A stretch of 64,000 bases of DNA from Varroa destructor (GCF_002443255.2 NW_019211455.1:21551126-21615125); one strand, 5' to 3'; positions 52,001 through 63,637 are shown, numbered from the stretch's first letter. Numbers and translations: made by a program. Notes: generated by a model not told the origin, from the sequence alone.

Positions 52001-53823
52001 GATCGCGGTTGCAAACGTTGCGGCAAGATCGGTCACTGGATTAAGGATTGCCCAATTAAAGCCAATGGCGAATCAAATGGTGAGTTTTCGTGTGACTATA
52101 ATAGGTTCGAGGTTTGTTATCTTATTCGAAGGGACGAGATGAGCACCTTATTTATTTCTGCGTTTAACGAGAATCCGAAAGAAAAGTAAGGAATTAGAGT
52201 AAAGCAAGGCGTTAAAAACCAAAAAGAAAATATTGTTTGTATTGATCTAAAGAAGAAACACAAGGTAAGCTCAGTGAGACCTATTCCTTGTTAGACACAT
52301 AATGGAAGCAAATCTTTGATATTAGAGCCAAAAAGACAGTTTTATAATTTTCTCTACATAAAAAGAATGACTGGGAACGCCAATGAAGAAAACAAATAGA
52401 TTTTGGCGAACAGCGGATCCTTTCGCAAAGGTCATCTCCAGTGAACACAACGACAGATGGCAGGGTGGACCCCTTCAAAGTGATCAGATGATCAAAGTAA
52501 GGAAGTGTAATTTTATAAAAGAAATGTTGGGCTTCTACTAGACGTTGATTGTGCGTCATTTGGTTTTCAGGCGAAAGAAGACCAGACCGGCGGATGTGTC
52601 ATCACTGCGGCGAGATCGGCCATCTCATTAAAGACTGCGGAAAGCGGTTGCAGCAAATCCGCCAACAGCGAAACGCTATCCTCCCGCCGCTATCGATGCG
52701 AAATCAACACGACATGCCAAGATATAGCGTCCCTCGCAGCGTCGATATCCGTAATGAGGAGAGGCACATGCACAGGGAAAGTGGATCACCTGAGAGGTTA
52801 GCACCTGGCCGCCGCCATCATTATCACCAGCAGCAGGCGCCGCCAACGCCGTACGCACACGATAGTGCCATTACAGCAGTCGCAGCAGCAGCTGGAGTTA
52901 CCAGGATATCACCACGGTGTCTGACGACGACCACCACGGTCGATGGACAAGGATTCGACACAGTAAGTGCGGGAACAAGTGGGGCCGCAGGATCTTCTAC
53001 CCAGGGCAACAGGAAACCGAACAGGAAAGGGGACCAACGCGAAGGTGGCAACAACCCAAACAGCGGCAACAATGCCAATTTCGACAACGACAAAGATACT
53101 AACTCAGCCACCATCTTGAACAAGAAGAACAATAGAAAGAAAAATGCCAGCAAAAAACGCAGAACACGCAGCTTGAGCAATGGCGGTGATGATTATGATG
53201 ATGATCATGATGGTTGCGTTGTTGCCGAATACCATTATGTTAACGATGAGAGTCTAGTGACCGCCGAGAAGGCGATCGCCACATGCGTGGGTCAAACATG
53301 TGACAGGGATCGTTCGGCTGAGGAAGATAGTAAAACCAAACAAAATTCAAGGTTGTCATCTGGTAAACTTGAAATATTAGAATGTGTTTATGAGCGTGAT
53401 GTTCTTGTTGATAATGGTAACAACAGCTCTGAGGAAGTATTGCGGGTAACAGGTTCTGATGTGGCGCAAAGAGAACAGCAAAATGGGGAAGCGCTAGGGC
53501 ATACTAAAAAAACAGGGAATGCAAAAATCAATAAAAAGCGTAATAAGAAGGGATCAGAAGCTATAGTAAATTCTGAAGCTGCCGGCTCTGATAGGAATTC
53601 GGGAAAGGCTTCAGGTACAGTAGCCAGTGAGGGCGCCCAGAGACCAAAGAAAGTGAAGCTTTCATCGTTCAAAGAGCATTCGAAATCTAAGCAAGCACGT
53701 AATCGAAAAGCCAAACAGAAGATCGCTTTACAGAAAGCTGCAAAGAACGCAGCTGACAGCAATGATAATCATGGCTCTGGTGCCCCTAAAACATTTTTAG
53801 GAAAATATGCCTCTGATGGGTGA
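47238..53823 (+). CDS. TUT4/7: Terminal uridylyltransferase, TUT4/TUT7 type
   Basis: Seven exons join in phase: 47238-47288, 47772-49441, 49610-49724, 49861-50103, 50473-51499, 51849-52079 and 52571-53823, giving about 1529 residues. Domain order matches vertebrate TUT4/7: C2H2 finger (CRLCHQHFNQVNTGVEHTST), an N-terminal nucleotidyltransferase copy (GSSLNGMGLATSDVNVD; second acidic residue replaced, so probably inactive), and its PAP-associated part, interrupted by an Asn/Ser run. A CCHC knuckle (CIVCRQPGHRGDTC) precedes the catalytic copy (FGSSRNGFSLEKADLDICL; third Asp in VDGDISLYN), then a PAP-associated domain (QLWLGLIDYYSTKFKF) and two knuckles (CKRCGKIGHWIKDC, CHHCGEIGHLIKDC). Known role: adds uridines to pre-let-7 and to short-tailed mRNAs in the cytoplasm. 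The last exon runs into a Lys/Asn-rich tail; a donor at 52963 allows other ends. The start is MDSPGRHHDK; an ATG seven bases upstream is out of frame. Confidence 0.93.
48960..49059 (+). repeat. CAG/AAC trinucleotide run inside the uridylyltransferase
   Basis: An imperfect run of AAC, AGC and AAT codons encodes about 30 Asn/Ser residues within the N-terminal PAP-associated domain. It is preceded by an Ala-rich stretch. The run is probably a length-variable loop and creates long chance frames on both strands. Confidence 0.9.
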
Positions 53824-53986
53824 ATGAAGTGATCGGAATATCCAAGTTAACAGTTTTAAGTTTTAAAGGGAAGTTATCTCAGATACACAGTCGCGAACGG
53901 CAAGCCAAATATGAATGGGTCTACGGTAGGAGTTTTAGTTCGTTATGACATCGAGCCGCAGCCTGCTAAGTGGGGGCTATTTTCAG

Positions 53987-54214
53987 GGATCCGGAGGAGG
54001 CAGAGCCATTGTGGAAGGTTTGCTGGAACCAAGTACACAGCACCTGCCACGGACGCGAGTACGCGCTAAAGACAAGCGACACCTCCCGGAAGACTATTGT
54101 CATTCCAACCGTCAATTTATTAGAGATGACACATTTGATGAATGCGACTCGGCGCTTGCCACTACTTGCGCAGCCAACAGCGGGTCGCCGCCTCTCAAAG
54201 CAGCAAAGAAGTAA
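53987..54214 (+). CDS. Possible alternative terminal exon of the uridylyltransferase gene
   Basis: An acceptor (ctattttcag) precedes 75 codons that begin GSGGGRAIVEGLLEP and end SPPLKAAKK before a stop. Its phase 0 start matches the phase 0 donor at 52963 in the preceding exon, so a transcript skipping 52963-53986 would use it in frame. The second frame over the same bases is also open (to 54248). Not recognised by homology; it could equally be untranslated sequence. Confidence 0.35.
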   Translation, partial: GSGGGRAIVEGLLEPSTQHLPRTRVRAKDKRHLPEDYCHSNRQFIRDDTFDECDSALATTCAANSGSPPLKAAKK

Positions 54215-54407
54215 ACGGCCGTTTTGTTTTGAAATTTCGATGTCTTAACGGGTAGAAAACCAGCGTAGGAAATTCGGAAAGGGCATAAAATATGAAAATA
54301 GTTAATGTAGAGAACCCGATTGGTGGATTGTGGACCAACTGACTCGCTCTGTGCGATGCTCCACATTGGCAGACCGTCACTAAACTTGACACACACACCC
54401 ACAATAT

Positions 54408-54507
54408 NNNNNNNNNNNNNNNNNNNNNNNNNNNNNNNNNNNNNNNNNNNNNNNNNNNNNNNNNNNNNNNNNNNNNNNNNNNNNNNNNNNNNNNNNNNNN
54501 NNNNNNN
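54408..54507. other. Assembly gap (100 N)
   Basis: There are exactly 100 N, flanked by a CA-rich run on the left and actcacacatata on the right, so a CA microsatellite probably broke the assembly. It falls between alternative 3' exons of the uridylyltransferase gene and could hide sequence of interest. Confidence 0.99.
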
Positions 54508-55295
54508 ACTCACACATATATCGTTTGAAAACAAAAAAAAAACCTAAAACCAACCGAATTACTTACATCTGTTTGATGATGAAAATCAACCGCCTTAGAA
54601 CTTGTACATACAAATGTATTTTGTGATTAGGATCAAAAAAATATTGCGTAGTAATCATACCTTGTTACCGGTTGAGTGTGGTAATCGTATAGATTTTTAA
54701 TTTAATAAAGAAGCAAATTTGATTTTCATCATTATTTAGTTCCGGTGTACTAAATTTTCTATTAGTTGGCGGTCGGTGTTAGACGAACAGTCCAATTCAG
54801 TTTGATAATAAATTAGCCTGCATTGTTAAAGTAAGGCAGTGAATTTCAAATATGAAAGAAAGTATTGATTAACACCGGTTGAAAGTTATGCGGTTCATCG
54901 TGATTATGTCGTAATTATGGGCATAAATGCAATAACGAGAACAAAGTTGGAGAAAGTACTCTCTACATCACGTGTTAACTGCTTCGTTATTCTGCTGTTA
55001 AAAAGCTAGGAAATTTGAAAAGATGGAAAAGGAGTCACGAAAATTATAACTGTAGATGTTTCTTTGTATTACCCATTCAAACGCCATATGTACATTACTG
55101 TGCTTGTCTGACGACATTAATGTGATATTTTAGTTAGAAATTAACATCATAGGGTTGCGCTTTGCAATCTTTAGCTTACCCATCTCTGAACGTCTCATAC
55201 AATGCGAAGTTGCTGAGTCATCGATCTCACAGGCTTCCTATTGGGGGTGCTCCGCTTCTCGTGCCTGCATTGGCCGTTTTTCTCGGGGCTTTCAG

Positions 55296-57232
55296 GTAAG
55301 CTCACCGGCCAGGCCACCGTCCTTGCTATCAGCATTATCATCAACAACATCCACGACGTCTGTGATGTCAGGGATTGTGAGTGACGGGCTATCAGTCGGC
55401 AGCCGAAGCGGAGACGAAGAGTACGTTCCGGACGAGAGTATGCGTCGACTGCTACATAATCTCGAGTTATCCTTCCAGGCCGTGTAAGTATTCAATATGT
55501 TATAAACATCACTTTACACTCATTTACTTTCATTGCGAATACTTCATTCGCAGATTCTACTGCTGAATTCTGTTGTTGCTGCGTGCAAACATAGCGGAAA
55601 ATAGGACTCCCGTTAGCCTGCCCTACCAAAACACGGTGTACGTTTTAAACCGTGAGAATCAACGTTATGGGATCACCGGTTTGTAAAACAAATGAATGTA
55701 TCTATATATGTAGGGAATAAATTTATAAGCCACTAAATATGCCTTACTGAAATTCAGATTTTTTGAGCTACAGCTTATGAATCTTCAATCGAAATACCGA
55801 GACAGACATGTTTAGGCTCAAGCAAGCAAAAGTACTTTCTATTATCCGAATGTATCGAGTGAAACGGCTAAAATGTTACTGGTGCGACTATGTTAATTGC
55901 AGTAATTATAAAAAAAAATAGTTAACCGCACACATCAGTGCCTCTCGTGGCAATTTTCAGATTTTTGTATGAGATCACAGGTTGTGGCTTTGCTCGTACT
56001 TCCAATAATCCTGAAATGAGCAGCGAGCACGCAGTAATAAGCAATTTCTGCGCCATTTAATTATTATGCTCTTGGAGGTTAGTAAGCGACAGAGAAGTTC
56101 TAGCGCGTTGTCCCGATAACACGGATACGTAATGAATGGAGTCAGTCAAATTATTTTCTGTTGTTATTTATGTCCTGCATAAATTGCTATTCTCAGCCGA
56201 AAGTAATTATTTTGTTTTCATATTTGTAGATCACAGGCACAAAAAGCAAGCTCACAAAAGGACTCAGGGTATATGCCAGGATTGTTTGGCGTTTCTAGGA
56301 GTCCGACGATAGAGTCAACTTGCCTTGGAGGCAGTCTTGGCAGTGGGCTTCTGTCTCCGTACGGTTCTCTGCCATATCACAGTGTCGACTCGAACATGGG
56401 AAACAGTTCGTATGCAATGATGCAGCGGCAAACCCCTGGATACGGAACGCATATTCAGGGAGGGGGCTCTACACAGTCGCAACATCAACAACACAGCCAT
56501 GCACAGCCCCAGTCATATCAACAGCATCAGCCAAACTCCTTATACGATTTCTTCCATAATCAATCGTCGGCGATGCCACAGCAAACGGTGGGTCCAGCAA
56601 CGCACTCAATCTCGTCAGTACCATCGCCGCATTCAATGTACGAGAATGTGCCGCCGCAAAATGCTTCACCATCGCATCATTATACGCAACAGCAGGAGCA
56701 AAAGCAGCCACAACTGCAGCAGCAGCAAAATCGCTATCCGACATCGCCGCCAGGAAGTAAGAGAAAAATTTTGTTTCAGAAAGGGTTCTTTGATTTATTT
56801 TTTCTTAGACTAGCTGCTTAGGTAGGTACACTCTAATTATTGAGTGAAATTGCATATTGAAACGTGCGTGTTATTATTATTATTGTCATTATTATTAGAT
56901 TATCATCGAGTTGTGTCGAGTTCATACAGTCTAACTGCTAACTTTTTTACACATTAGTTGATCAACGATGGGGCGGATATTATATGGGTATGGCCGGCGA
57001 TAGCGTTTGGTCCCCGCCTGTCTGCGGACCACCGACGCCGTCCACTCATCACGTGACTTCCCCGCCGCCAGGCTTCGTCAACGGAAGGGATACACCGCAT
57101 TTCGAAGACGTACTCAACCAACAGCAGCAATACTTGGCCCACCTGAATCTCGACCGTCCGACTGCTGCACTTTGGCCGAGCGGTCAGAGTGCTTGGGGAA
57201 CCTCTGACAGCTACTACGATGATCACTCCTAA
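55296..57232 (+). CDS. Gln/Ser/Pro-rich C-terminal exons, probably of the uridylyltransferase
   Basis: Three exons join in phase: 55296-55483, 56230-56756, and 56958-57232 (stop TAA). They encode about 329 residues of low-complexity sequence: a Ser-rich start with EEYVPDESMRRLLHNLELSF, a Gln/His-rich middle (QQHQPNSLYDFFHNQ), then RWGGYYMGMAGDSVWSPP and a final WGTSDSYYDDHS. No folded domain was recognised. The first acceptor is in phase 0, which fits the donor at 52963 of the uridylyltransferase; joining them would give a protein of about 1572 residues. Same strand and the absence of another start codon support this, but a separate gene with its 5' part lost in the gap at 54408-54507 is possible. 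Confidence 0.65.
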
Positions 57233-59973
57233 ATAACGGAACTATTGATGACAGAAAGAGTAACATCCATAGGGTGCTATACAATTATGGGGTTGCCCAA
57301 GATGCATCTTTAATCTAATTCAATTATAGGTCCACCTTGGATAGACAACTCGCAAAGAGACAGGGCATACATAAAGCTTCAGGCACTCAGCAACCGAATC
57401 ATGACTAGTATTGCCCTAGATGATAGGTTATCTAAAAGTCGGGTTAGCGAATAGTAGTAAGGTAATAGTGGGGTGTGCATCTTTCGTGATTGTATATGAA
57501 AGAGCAAGGTGGAATTTATGTAGGAAAAAACTAGGGTAAACATGGGACGAAGTGGCTGCCTAAGTGAACAGGTGGCATTTGACGTGAGTGACAATGGCCC
57601 AACACACAATTTTGCCGTTGGTCGCTTTATGGAAAAGGCATGTGCTAGACACAATTGATGGTGAAATGGGACAATACGTTGATTGGGTAATGGAAACTTT
57701 TAGTCTACGTGACAGTGCCCCATTTTATGTCGTGGCCCTTTTATCAGCTTTGCAATCGTTATCGTATATTTCATTTATTTTTGATTCTCCTACTACGGCT
57801 TACTAAGTACATTTCATTCCTGACTTTACTTTGTTTTTTTTTTAAATTTTGAGTTTGTGTAACAACGATGCAAATATAACACCAGAGTGCTGCCGTATCA
57901 TCAGCATGCATCAGTTAAACAAGAAATAAAAATTAAGCAAGAGATGGAGAGACAATGATTGTGCATATAAACGGGACACTAAACGGCCAGCAAATTTAAA
58001 GGAAATATACGTTTGAGAAATAGATGCGCACTTGACGAAAGAAAACCATGTATATATTTACACCAGTCAGTTCAATATAATTATTATTATACAGTATTCT
58101 CTTTAATTCGCAGCGGGTTTGGCCTCTCTATGCTGTATGAAGATTTTCTTTAATATTTGTGTATTTAGAAAAGTCATGTTATTTTTGTTCCAATGACAGT
58201 CGTGACCGTCTTTAAGTATGTTCGTGTATGATATGTATCCAAATTGCAGCATCATTATACCGGTTGCGCAGTGTAAAAAACAACACAAACTAAAAAAAAT
58301 TCGAGGTCTTTAACCTCTCATTAAAAAGGTATTCCTTTGTCGATTTCAAGAGTACTCCTTGCACACTCGAAACGTTCTGACCTTTATCTCCAACCGATTG
58401 GTGGCGTTATCAAATCATTCACAACTTCACTCATTTTCAATTGAGCAAATGATTGACCTGTAAAGCTTTCATATTACTGCGGAATGACTAACCCAATCAT
58501 GCAAATGCACTGCGAGGTTGCTTACAATTTGCCGTGGGAAACAATCCTAGAATTAGCTATGTTGTTTTTTCTTGATATTTTGTGAGGCGTTGTACTAAAT
58601 AATCATTAACTTTCTCCCTCGGCTTTAGGTTATAGCAATAATCGCCAATGCACCCCTACTTAAATTCATTTAATGCTGCTTTAGTTGGAAACAGACCAAG
58701 TCTATTAAAAAGAGATCTGACTAAAGGCCGTTGTCGGAAAAGCTGTGATACCATCACACTATAGAGTCTTACTATAAGCAACGAAAAGTCGAACTTTCAT
58801 GTTCGTTCGTTTACAGGGGCTTGATAAAGGTAGGAGGGTTTTTGAGACTCGAAATGAAAGTGTAGAAGGCTTTGTGCAGACGACATTGCTTAAACGGTCT
58901 ACACAGGCTTTGAAAACAAAATCAATAATAAGGAGCACGTGACGGCTGAGAGACAGCGTTCGCGGAAAGCGAATTAATTGAGCGTTAATAAATAGCTCCA
59001 GGGGGCACAAAGAAAGGGTTTCTATGGGTGGCACTAAAATAAAATATAGAAGCAGAAAAAATGCAAAGCAAGCAACAAGTCGTGTTTATTGTTGCTGTTA
59101 TCTGTACGGACGCAAACAAGTAACATACTCAGTAGAATCCTGAGCAATGGCACTGTTGTAAATCCTTTGTGCGTATAATTCTACAATGAATTATACGCAA
59201 ATTATTGTCGAAATGCACGCCAAACGTAGGGACTAAATGCATAGAGCATTATTAACAGCTATATGAAAAAAAGACATTAGATAAATAGATAAATCATGTT
59301 TTCATTTAGACATACGTGTGGTAGGACGGTTGTTGATCTAAAAAAAATATTTGTAACGCCATCCTGTTTGAATAGAAGAGTGCATGATTAAAAGAACAAA
59401 GATGCTTTACTATTGAAGCAACAAGTAAATTATTGTGAAGGTAAATTAAATTTAATGCCATACTGACAATGTATGTAGAAGATGGCATTCGAATGTACAG
59501 ATCTACAATAAAACTGAAAACCTGATTATTTAAGGATGTTTACATCTGATGTCCTGTTTACTGAAGGTTTTTTTCTTTTAGGGTTTCACATCACCGATAT
59601 CCGTTTAGCATTAGTTCCGTTATGCAAAATCATATAGGATTAATATACAAGAACTATATTAGTCTATATTTCATAAAAAGATGTGTACGTACAGCGTAAT
59701 TATCAACTTATTTTTCCGCATTTTTTCACACAGTAAGATTAAGGCAAAAATGTGAAGCTTCTTTGGTTACAAAGGCTGTCAATCGCACCTTCTGGCGCAT
59801 ATCATTTTTTTCAAGGCTCTCAGAAATTCTGAATCATTTTCTCCTTTATAGAGAAATGGTCTGAAACTTTTTCTACTAAACCGACCAGGCAAAATCCCCT
59901 TCTAATTAACAATTATATATTTTACATTTAATCATATATTTTATATAAACATTTTTTATTATATATTATGTAA

Positions 59974-60141
59974 GATTTTTACCAATCAATTTTACGAGCT
60001 GTTTTTGGTATTATTGGTCAAGGGGCTACTATTAATCTTATTGAAATGCACTCAACAGCTTTCAATGCAGCTGCATCCTATAATCCAAAAGCCATAAATA
60101 AAGCTTTGCCTGTGTTATTTACTTTTTTTACTCATTTTTAG
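59974..60141 (+). pseudogene. Unidentified protein-like fragment
   Basis: A 55-codon open segment in very AT-rich DNA, preceded by an in-frame stop, includes AVFGIIGQGATINLIEMHST and SYNPKAINKALPVLFTF. It has ordinary amino acid balance despite the AT-rich setting, which suggests an old protein-coding insert. A bacterial, viral or mitochondrial origin is conceivable but I could not match it. No function is proposed. Confidence 0.25.
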
Positions 60142-60855
60142 CTTCTTTTTTCTTTCTGCCGTTATTCGCATCCCGAAGTACCTTTCTATAATGATTTTCA
60201 TATTTGAATATTTGATGATGATGATTTTTTTGGCGAAGCCACCAGAATATTGGAAATATGGTGCTTGTATCAACGCCATGAGTCAACCTCATTTCAGAAA
60301 AAGAAAACTGAAAAGTGTTCTTTCTACAACAATGTTCTCAGCTACTGAATTAACAAGTTAGTTTGACCACAGATGCACATACATTTTATACACAGAGCAA
60401 ATATTTTAGGACCAGTAGCAACTGACCGCATCTATCTGAAGTCCCAGGAGTAGTATTCATTTATGACAAAAGGTGTGTTCCAAATAATGGTAGGATTTAA
60501 TCGAGGTACCAAAGTGCCGATAGTGACAATTGATAATACAAGAAGGAAACGTCGTACTGTAACAAGTTTTTTGCGAATGTTCAGTCGTTAGGCATTCATC
60601 TTGCCGTACATTTCTTAATACCATTTTGCGCTTATGGTATTTGCTGTATTGTAGCTTACTCATATTCTCATTTACAGGAAATAGATACTCACGGCTTTTT
60701 GCCTAGACCCATGTAAAAACTACTTCATTAATGATGTAGCCCTGCGGGCTTCAAAAGCAGAAAATTACATAAACATATGCTGGTATACGACTGGAAGTCA
60801 CCGTTCAAGTTTTATTTTCACTCATTCTCTCGATTGTCCTATTGACTTTTTACTG

Positions 60856-61105
60856 ACTCTCCCGTGGTGGAACAGCGCGTTACCAATATGGCGGGATATC
60901 TCAGCTACCAAGCTCACGAAGCATGATCGTCCACACGCTGCGAGGCCATCACATGTCGTAGAGTTTGATTTATTCAAAGGGTAGACGGACTCAGAGGGTG
61001 CTAAGCTTGAGTGAGGCCTGTTCGTTTCGTACTGGGAGCCAGCCATCTAATGGAAGGCCTAACGGTGATACCCGACGTAAAACCCGAAACGTAGAGAGGG
61101 CTTGA
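60856..61105 (+). repeat. SINE-like element, copy 4
   Basis: It starts with a tRNA-like head (CTCTCCCGTGGTGGAACAGC followed by GCGTTACC) and ends with the conserved tail (GTTCGTTTCGTACTGGGAGC, GGTGATACCCGACGTAAAAC, CCGAAACGTAGAGAGG). It aligns block by block with the minus-strand copy at 26 kb. Confidence 0.5.
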
Positions 61106-61219
61106 GATGGTAAAACGATGCAAATAAATCATGATAATTAAAAATAGTTAAATTAGATAGTGGGATTAAGGCTAAGCGACATTTTGCACTGTAGTGAGTA
61201 TCAAAGCAATCGTAACTAT

Positions 61220-61240
61220 TATATATATATATATATATAT
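61220..61240. repeat. (AT)n microsatellite
   Basis: About ten AT units, directly abutting the inverted repeat at 61241-61309. Confidence 0.9.
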
Positions 61241-61309
61241 TTGTTACCTTGTCGAAAAAAGTAGATAAAATATAGATATTTTATCTTTTTTTTTTCAACA
61301 AGATAACAA
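61241..61309. repeat. Near-perfect inverted repeat (hairpin)
   Basis: Two arms of about 33 bases (starting TTGTTACCTTGT, ending ACAAGATAACAA) face each other around a few central bases. The two clear substitutions are transitions that become G-U pairs in minus-strand RNA. AT-rich; could be a small inverted-repeat element or a replication-slippage product. Confidence 0.6.
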
Positions 61310-61340
61310 TTTTTTCCAACAAAAAGCATTCAGAAGCTGA

Positions 61341-61548
61341 TTAGACACTATAAGCATTGTGGGCCATTGGCGTGCGATTGCTACGACTAAGTAAGTTAGA
61401 TTTTCTTGGGCTACTCTGATTATTCCATGCAGGTAGTGCTTTTTCTTTACCAAGCGAAATGTCGAAGACGCAGAATGATTCTATCTGCTGCTGTTTACCT
61501 GAGACATCGTTTCGAAGCTCTATATTTTTCGACACTGGAATTTGCAAT
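61341..61548 (-). CDS. Candidate terminal exon of an unknown minus-strand gene
   Basis: A minus-strand acceptor (attacattctag) is followed by 68 open codons and a stop. The segment includes SKNIELRNDVSGKQQQIE, LGKEKALPAWNNQSSPRK and SNRTPMAHNAYSV. Composition and codon use look coding and the sequence seems to be a disordered C-terminus. It needs an upstream exon ending in phase 2, which I could not identify between 61.6 and 62.5 kb. No family recognised. Confidence 0.35.
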
Positions 61549-62591
61549 CTAGAATGTAATAAGTGTCACCTACACCTCAAAGGAAATTTTTAGCTGAAAA
61601 GAGCTAGATTATTACACCGCAAGCTGGCCAAGTTGCTCACTATCAATGTGGTTGTGGAAAAAAGACGCGAAGGGCTATCAGGAACGTACAGCTTTATATT
61701 TTTGTAATGCAGTCGCACTCACTGTGATATTTCGGTCAGCTCCCTTCTAAATGATTCGTGACAGCGAAATTGAGCTAAATACACTAGAACATAGGAACGT
61801 CACTAGCGGTGTTTGGCTTCTCATGATATACGCATACGATTTCTTCAAACTAGTACGGTTCAGCTTTAACGCTTAGATCGAGCGCATTCCTAACCTGAAT
61901 AAACCTTAAAGCACGATACCATACTATAAAAAAAAATATTCCAACCTATTACGCTTACTGTGGACAGTAATTTTACACTTTACAGCATTTTCATCATTTC
62001 AATATTATGAAGCATGTAAAAATTCCTAAGACTTGCCTCAAATGGCAATAAATTGCGACAAGAATGTCTGTCGCTATAACGTATGGCTTAGATTTATATT
62101 TTGTGGGGAATGGTATTCTCTATGAGAAAGCTCTGTTTCCTATTTGAGTATAATGTTATAGCTCATTTTCTAACGACATTATTCGCCATCGACGTTTTGT
62201 CTAGGGGAGAGTCACTTTTCAATCTCTCAGGGGCAGCCTGCACCGAACATCTCATTTCTGTCTTTCAGTACGAAAATCTTAGTCGATTCATTCGACGTTT
62301 TTTATGCTTGCAACCATGATTGCTTAGTTGTGCTGCTCGCATATCACAACCAGGATGGCAGGGTGCAAACACGTGCAGACATTTGTTTTGCGTACGCTTT
62401 AAGAACGCGTTCACCGCTGTTTTCGGTTGAAGGTTTTCTCCGTATACTTCTCGTACACACATCATTCGTGCAAGGGCTGGCATGCATCTGTGTTTGGGTG
62501 GCTAAACCATTCTAACAACTGTAATTGCCGAGGTGGTTTATGCAGTTCGCGCCCAGCGAAAGTGGGTTGGAATTATTTTCGTGAATGTGCA

Positions 62592-63254
62592 ATGGACTGG
62601 AATCCAAATGATAATGGGCAACCCTCTAAAATTATCAATGGGACTGATCAAACGTCCACGTCAGTGTTTTGGCCTACCGGAGAATCAAGTAGTGGTGGCA
62701 AAGCTCTATCTCAGCAGTTTCTTCTTCTATGTGCTCACAGTCATGTACGTGAGTGCGTGTCGAATCTCGCTCTATCAGGGGTTCATGTCGTGTTGTCTTT
62801 AACTGTCCTGGCATTCTGGGCCTTTGCGACAACCTTATATAAAAAAAAAGAGCACTCGGGTCGGCTATTCCCGCTACATCGGGCTCGGTGGCTGCTTACG
62901 TTGCTGCTGATCGGATTGCATCTTATCGAATTGGGTGACACGGTCTTACTCACAAGTTATAAAAGTAGCGAGCCTCATTACGGAATTCATATGATGCTCC
63001 ATGCAGGAGGCGCGCTTCTTGGCTGCGCGGCCAGTCTCTTGATGTTCGCACTCTGTGAGCGAACCCATCGCTGGAGACATCTCAGCCTACTTATAATCTA
63101 CTGGTTGTTTAGCTTTTCGGGCCAATTGTTCAAACTGTTGGCGTTAACTGATAAAGGAGCGAACTGGAAGCATTTGTGCGTTCAGTACACGTTGGTATCG
63201 GCCGCGCTCACCTTCATATTGCTAATGCTAGAGTTGGTCGTCTTTTTTATGCAG
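62592..63254 (+). CDS. ABC transporter subfamily C, N-terminal TMD0 (sulfonylurea receptor-like), partial
   Basis: The first coding exon of an ABCC transporter, ending at a GTGAGT donor in phase 0; the remainder lies beyond the window. The start is taken as the Met of MDWNPNDNG. The frame is open upstream but has no good context there. The extracellular N-terminus has an NGT glycosylation site. Five membrane helices follow, the hallmark of TMD0: VHVVLSLTVLAFWAFATTLY, RWLLTLLLIGLHLIEL, MMLHAGGALLGCAASLLMFA, LSLLIIYWLFSFSGQLFKLL and YTLVSAALTFILLMLELVVF. Spacing and residues (RW.LT, YW near helix 4, LLE in helix 5) resemble SUR1/SUR2 and fly Sur more than MRP1, from memory. SURs regulate KATP channels; other ABCCs export conjugates. 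The ATPase domains are not in view, so the subtype is tentative. Confidence 0.75.
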
Positions 63255-63435
63255 GTGAGTTTATCTGCAGATTTTCGCTTGATATATATGTATACGTGAA
63301 ATGTATGATGCGAGTTCAGCTTCAAAATGTACGAAGTAGAAATGTATCTTACCCAACGCTGCCCTTTATCTCGTGCTGTATTACGTGTTACAACACTTTT
63401 CTTTTTATTTGGGAAAGAGTTTTTAATGTTTATAG

Positions 63436-63637
63436 GACTAGAGGAGAAAAGGCACAGATTTTAAGGCATGCTTTTAATAATCCGTCTAAAAGGACTGAAT
63501 GGGAAAGTCTTAGTAGTATCAATGGGCGTGCTAGTCCTAGTCTCACTCATAATTTCGAATCTTCAAATGCAAGAGCCTCAATTCAATGTTCTTCCTCTCC
63601 ACAATGTTCAAATAGTATTTTATTAACGTTACCATAA
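63436..63637 (+). CDS. Candidate terminal exon, origin unclear
   Basis: An acceptor (tgtttatag) is followed by 67 open codons and a stop. The segment includes TRGEKAQILRHAFNNPSKRT, SSINGRASPSLTHNFESS and a Ser/Cys-rich end. It requires an upstream exon in phase 2. The ABCC exon's main donor is phase 0, but a weak donor at 63296 would be phase 2 and could give a truncated product. Synonymous choices are more AT-rich than in the ABCC exon. Not recognised. Confidence 0.3.

Larger units (their letters stand above)
57233..62591. other. Gene-poor stretch with scattered coding-like fragments
   Basis: No complete gene. It holds a SINE-like copy (60856-61105), a TA microsatellite with an adjoining inverted repeat (61220-61309), a candidate minus-strand terminal exon (61341-61548), and an unidentified open fragment near 60 kb. 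A plus-strand frame at 57588-57806 is open for 72 codons but lacks family resemblance. Confidence 0.45.

Noticed and set aside
52824..53762. Long minus-strand frames
   Set aside because: They are shadows of the Lys/Asn-rich uridylyltransferase exon, rich in Phe/Leu as expected from antisense of Lys/Glu codons.
57588..57806. 72-codon plus-strand frame after the Gln-rich exons
   Set aside because: It lies in probable 3' UTR, lacks a splice acceptor in frame and resembles no known protein.
59974..60300. Nuclear copy of mitochondrial cox1
   Set aside because: A LPVLF...HPEV similarity was considered, but residue spacing and flanking motifs do not fit cytochrome oxidase subunit 1.
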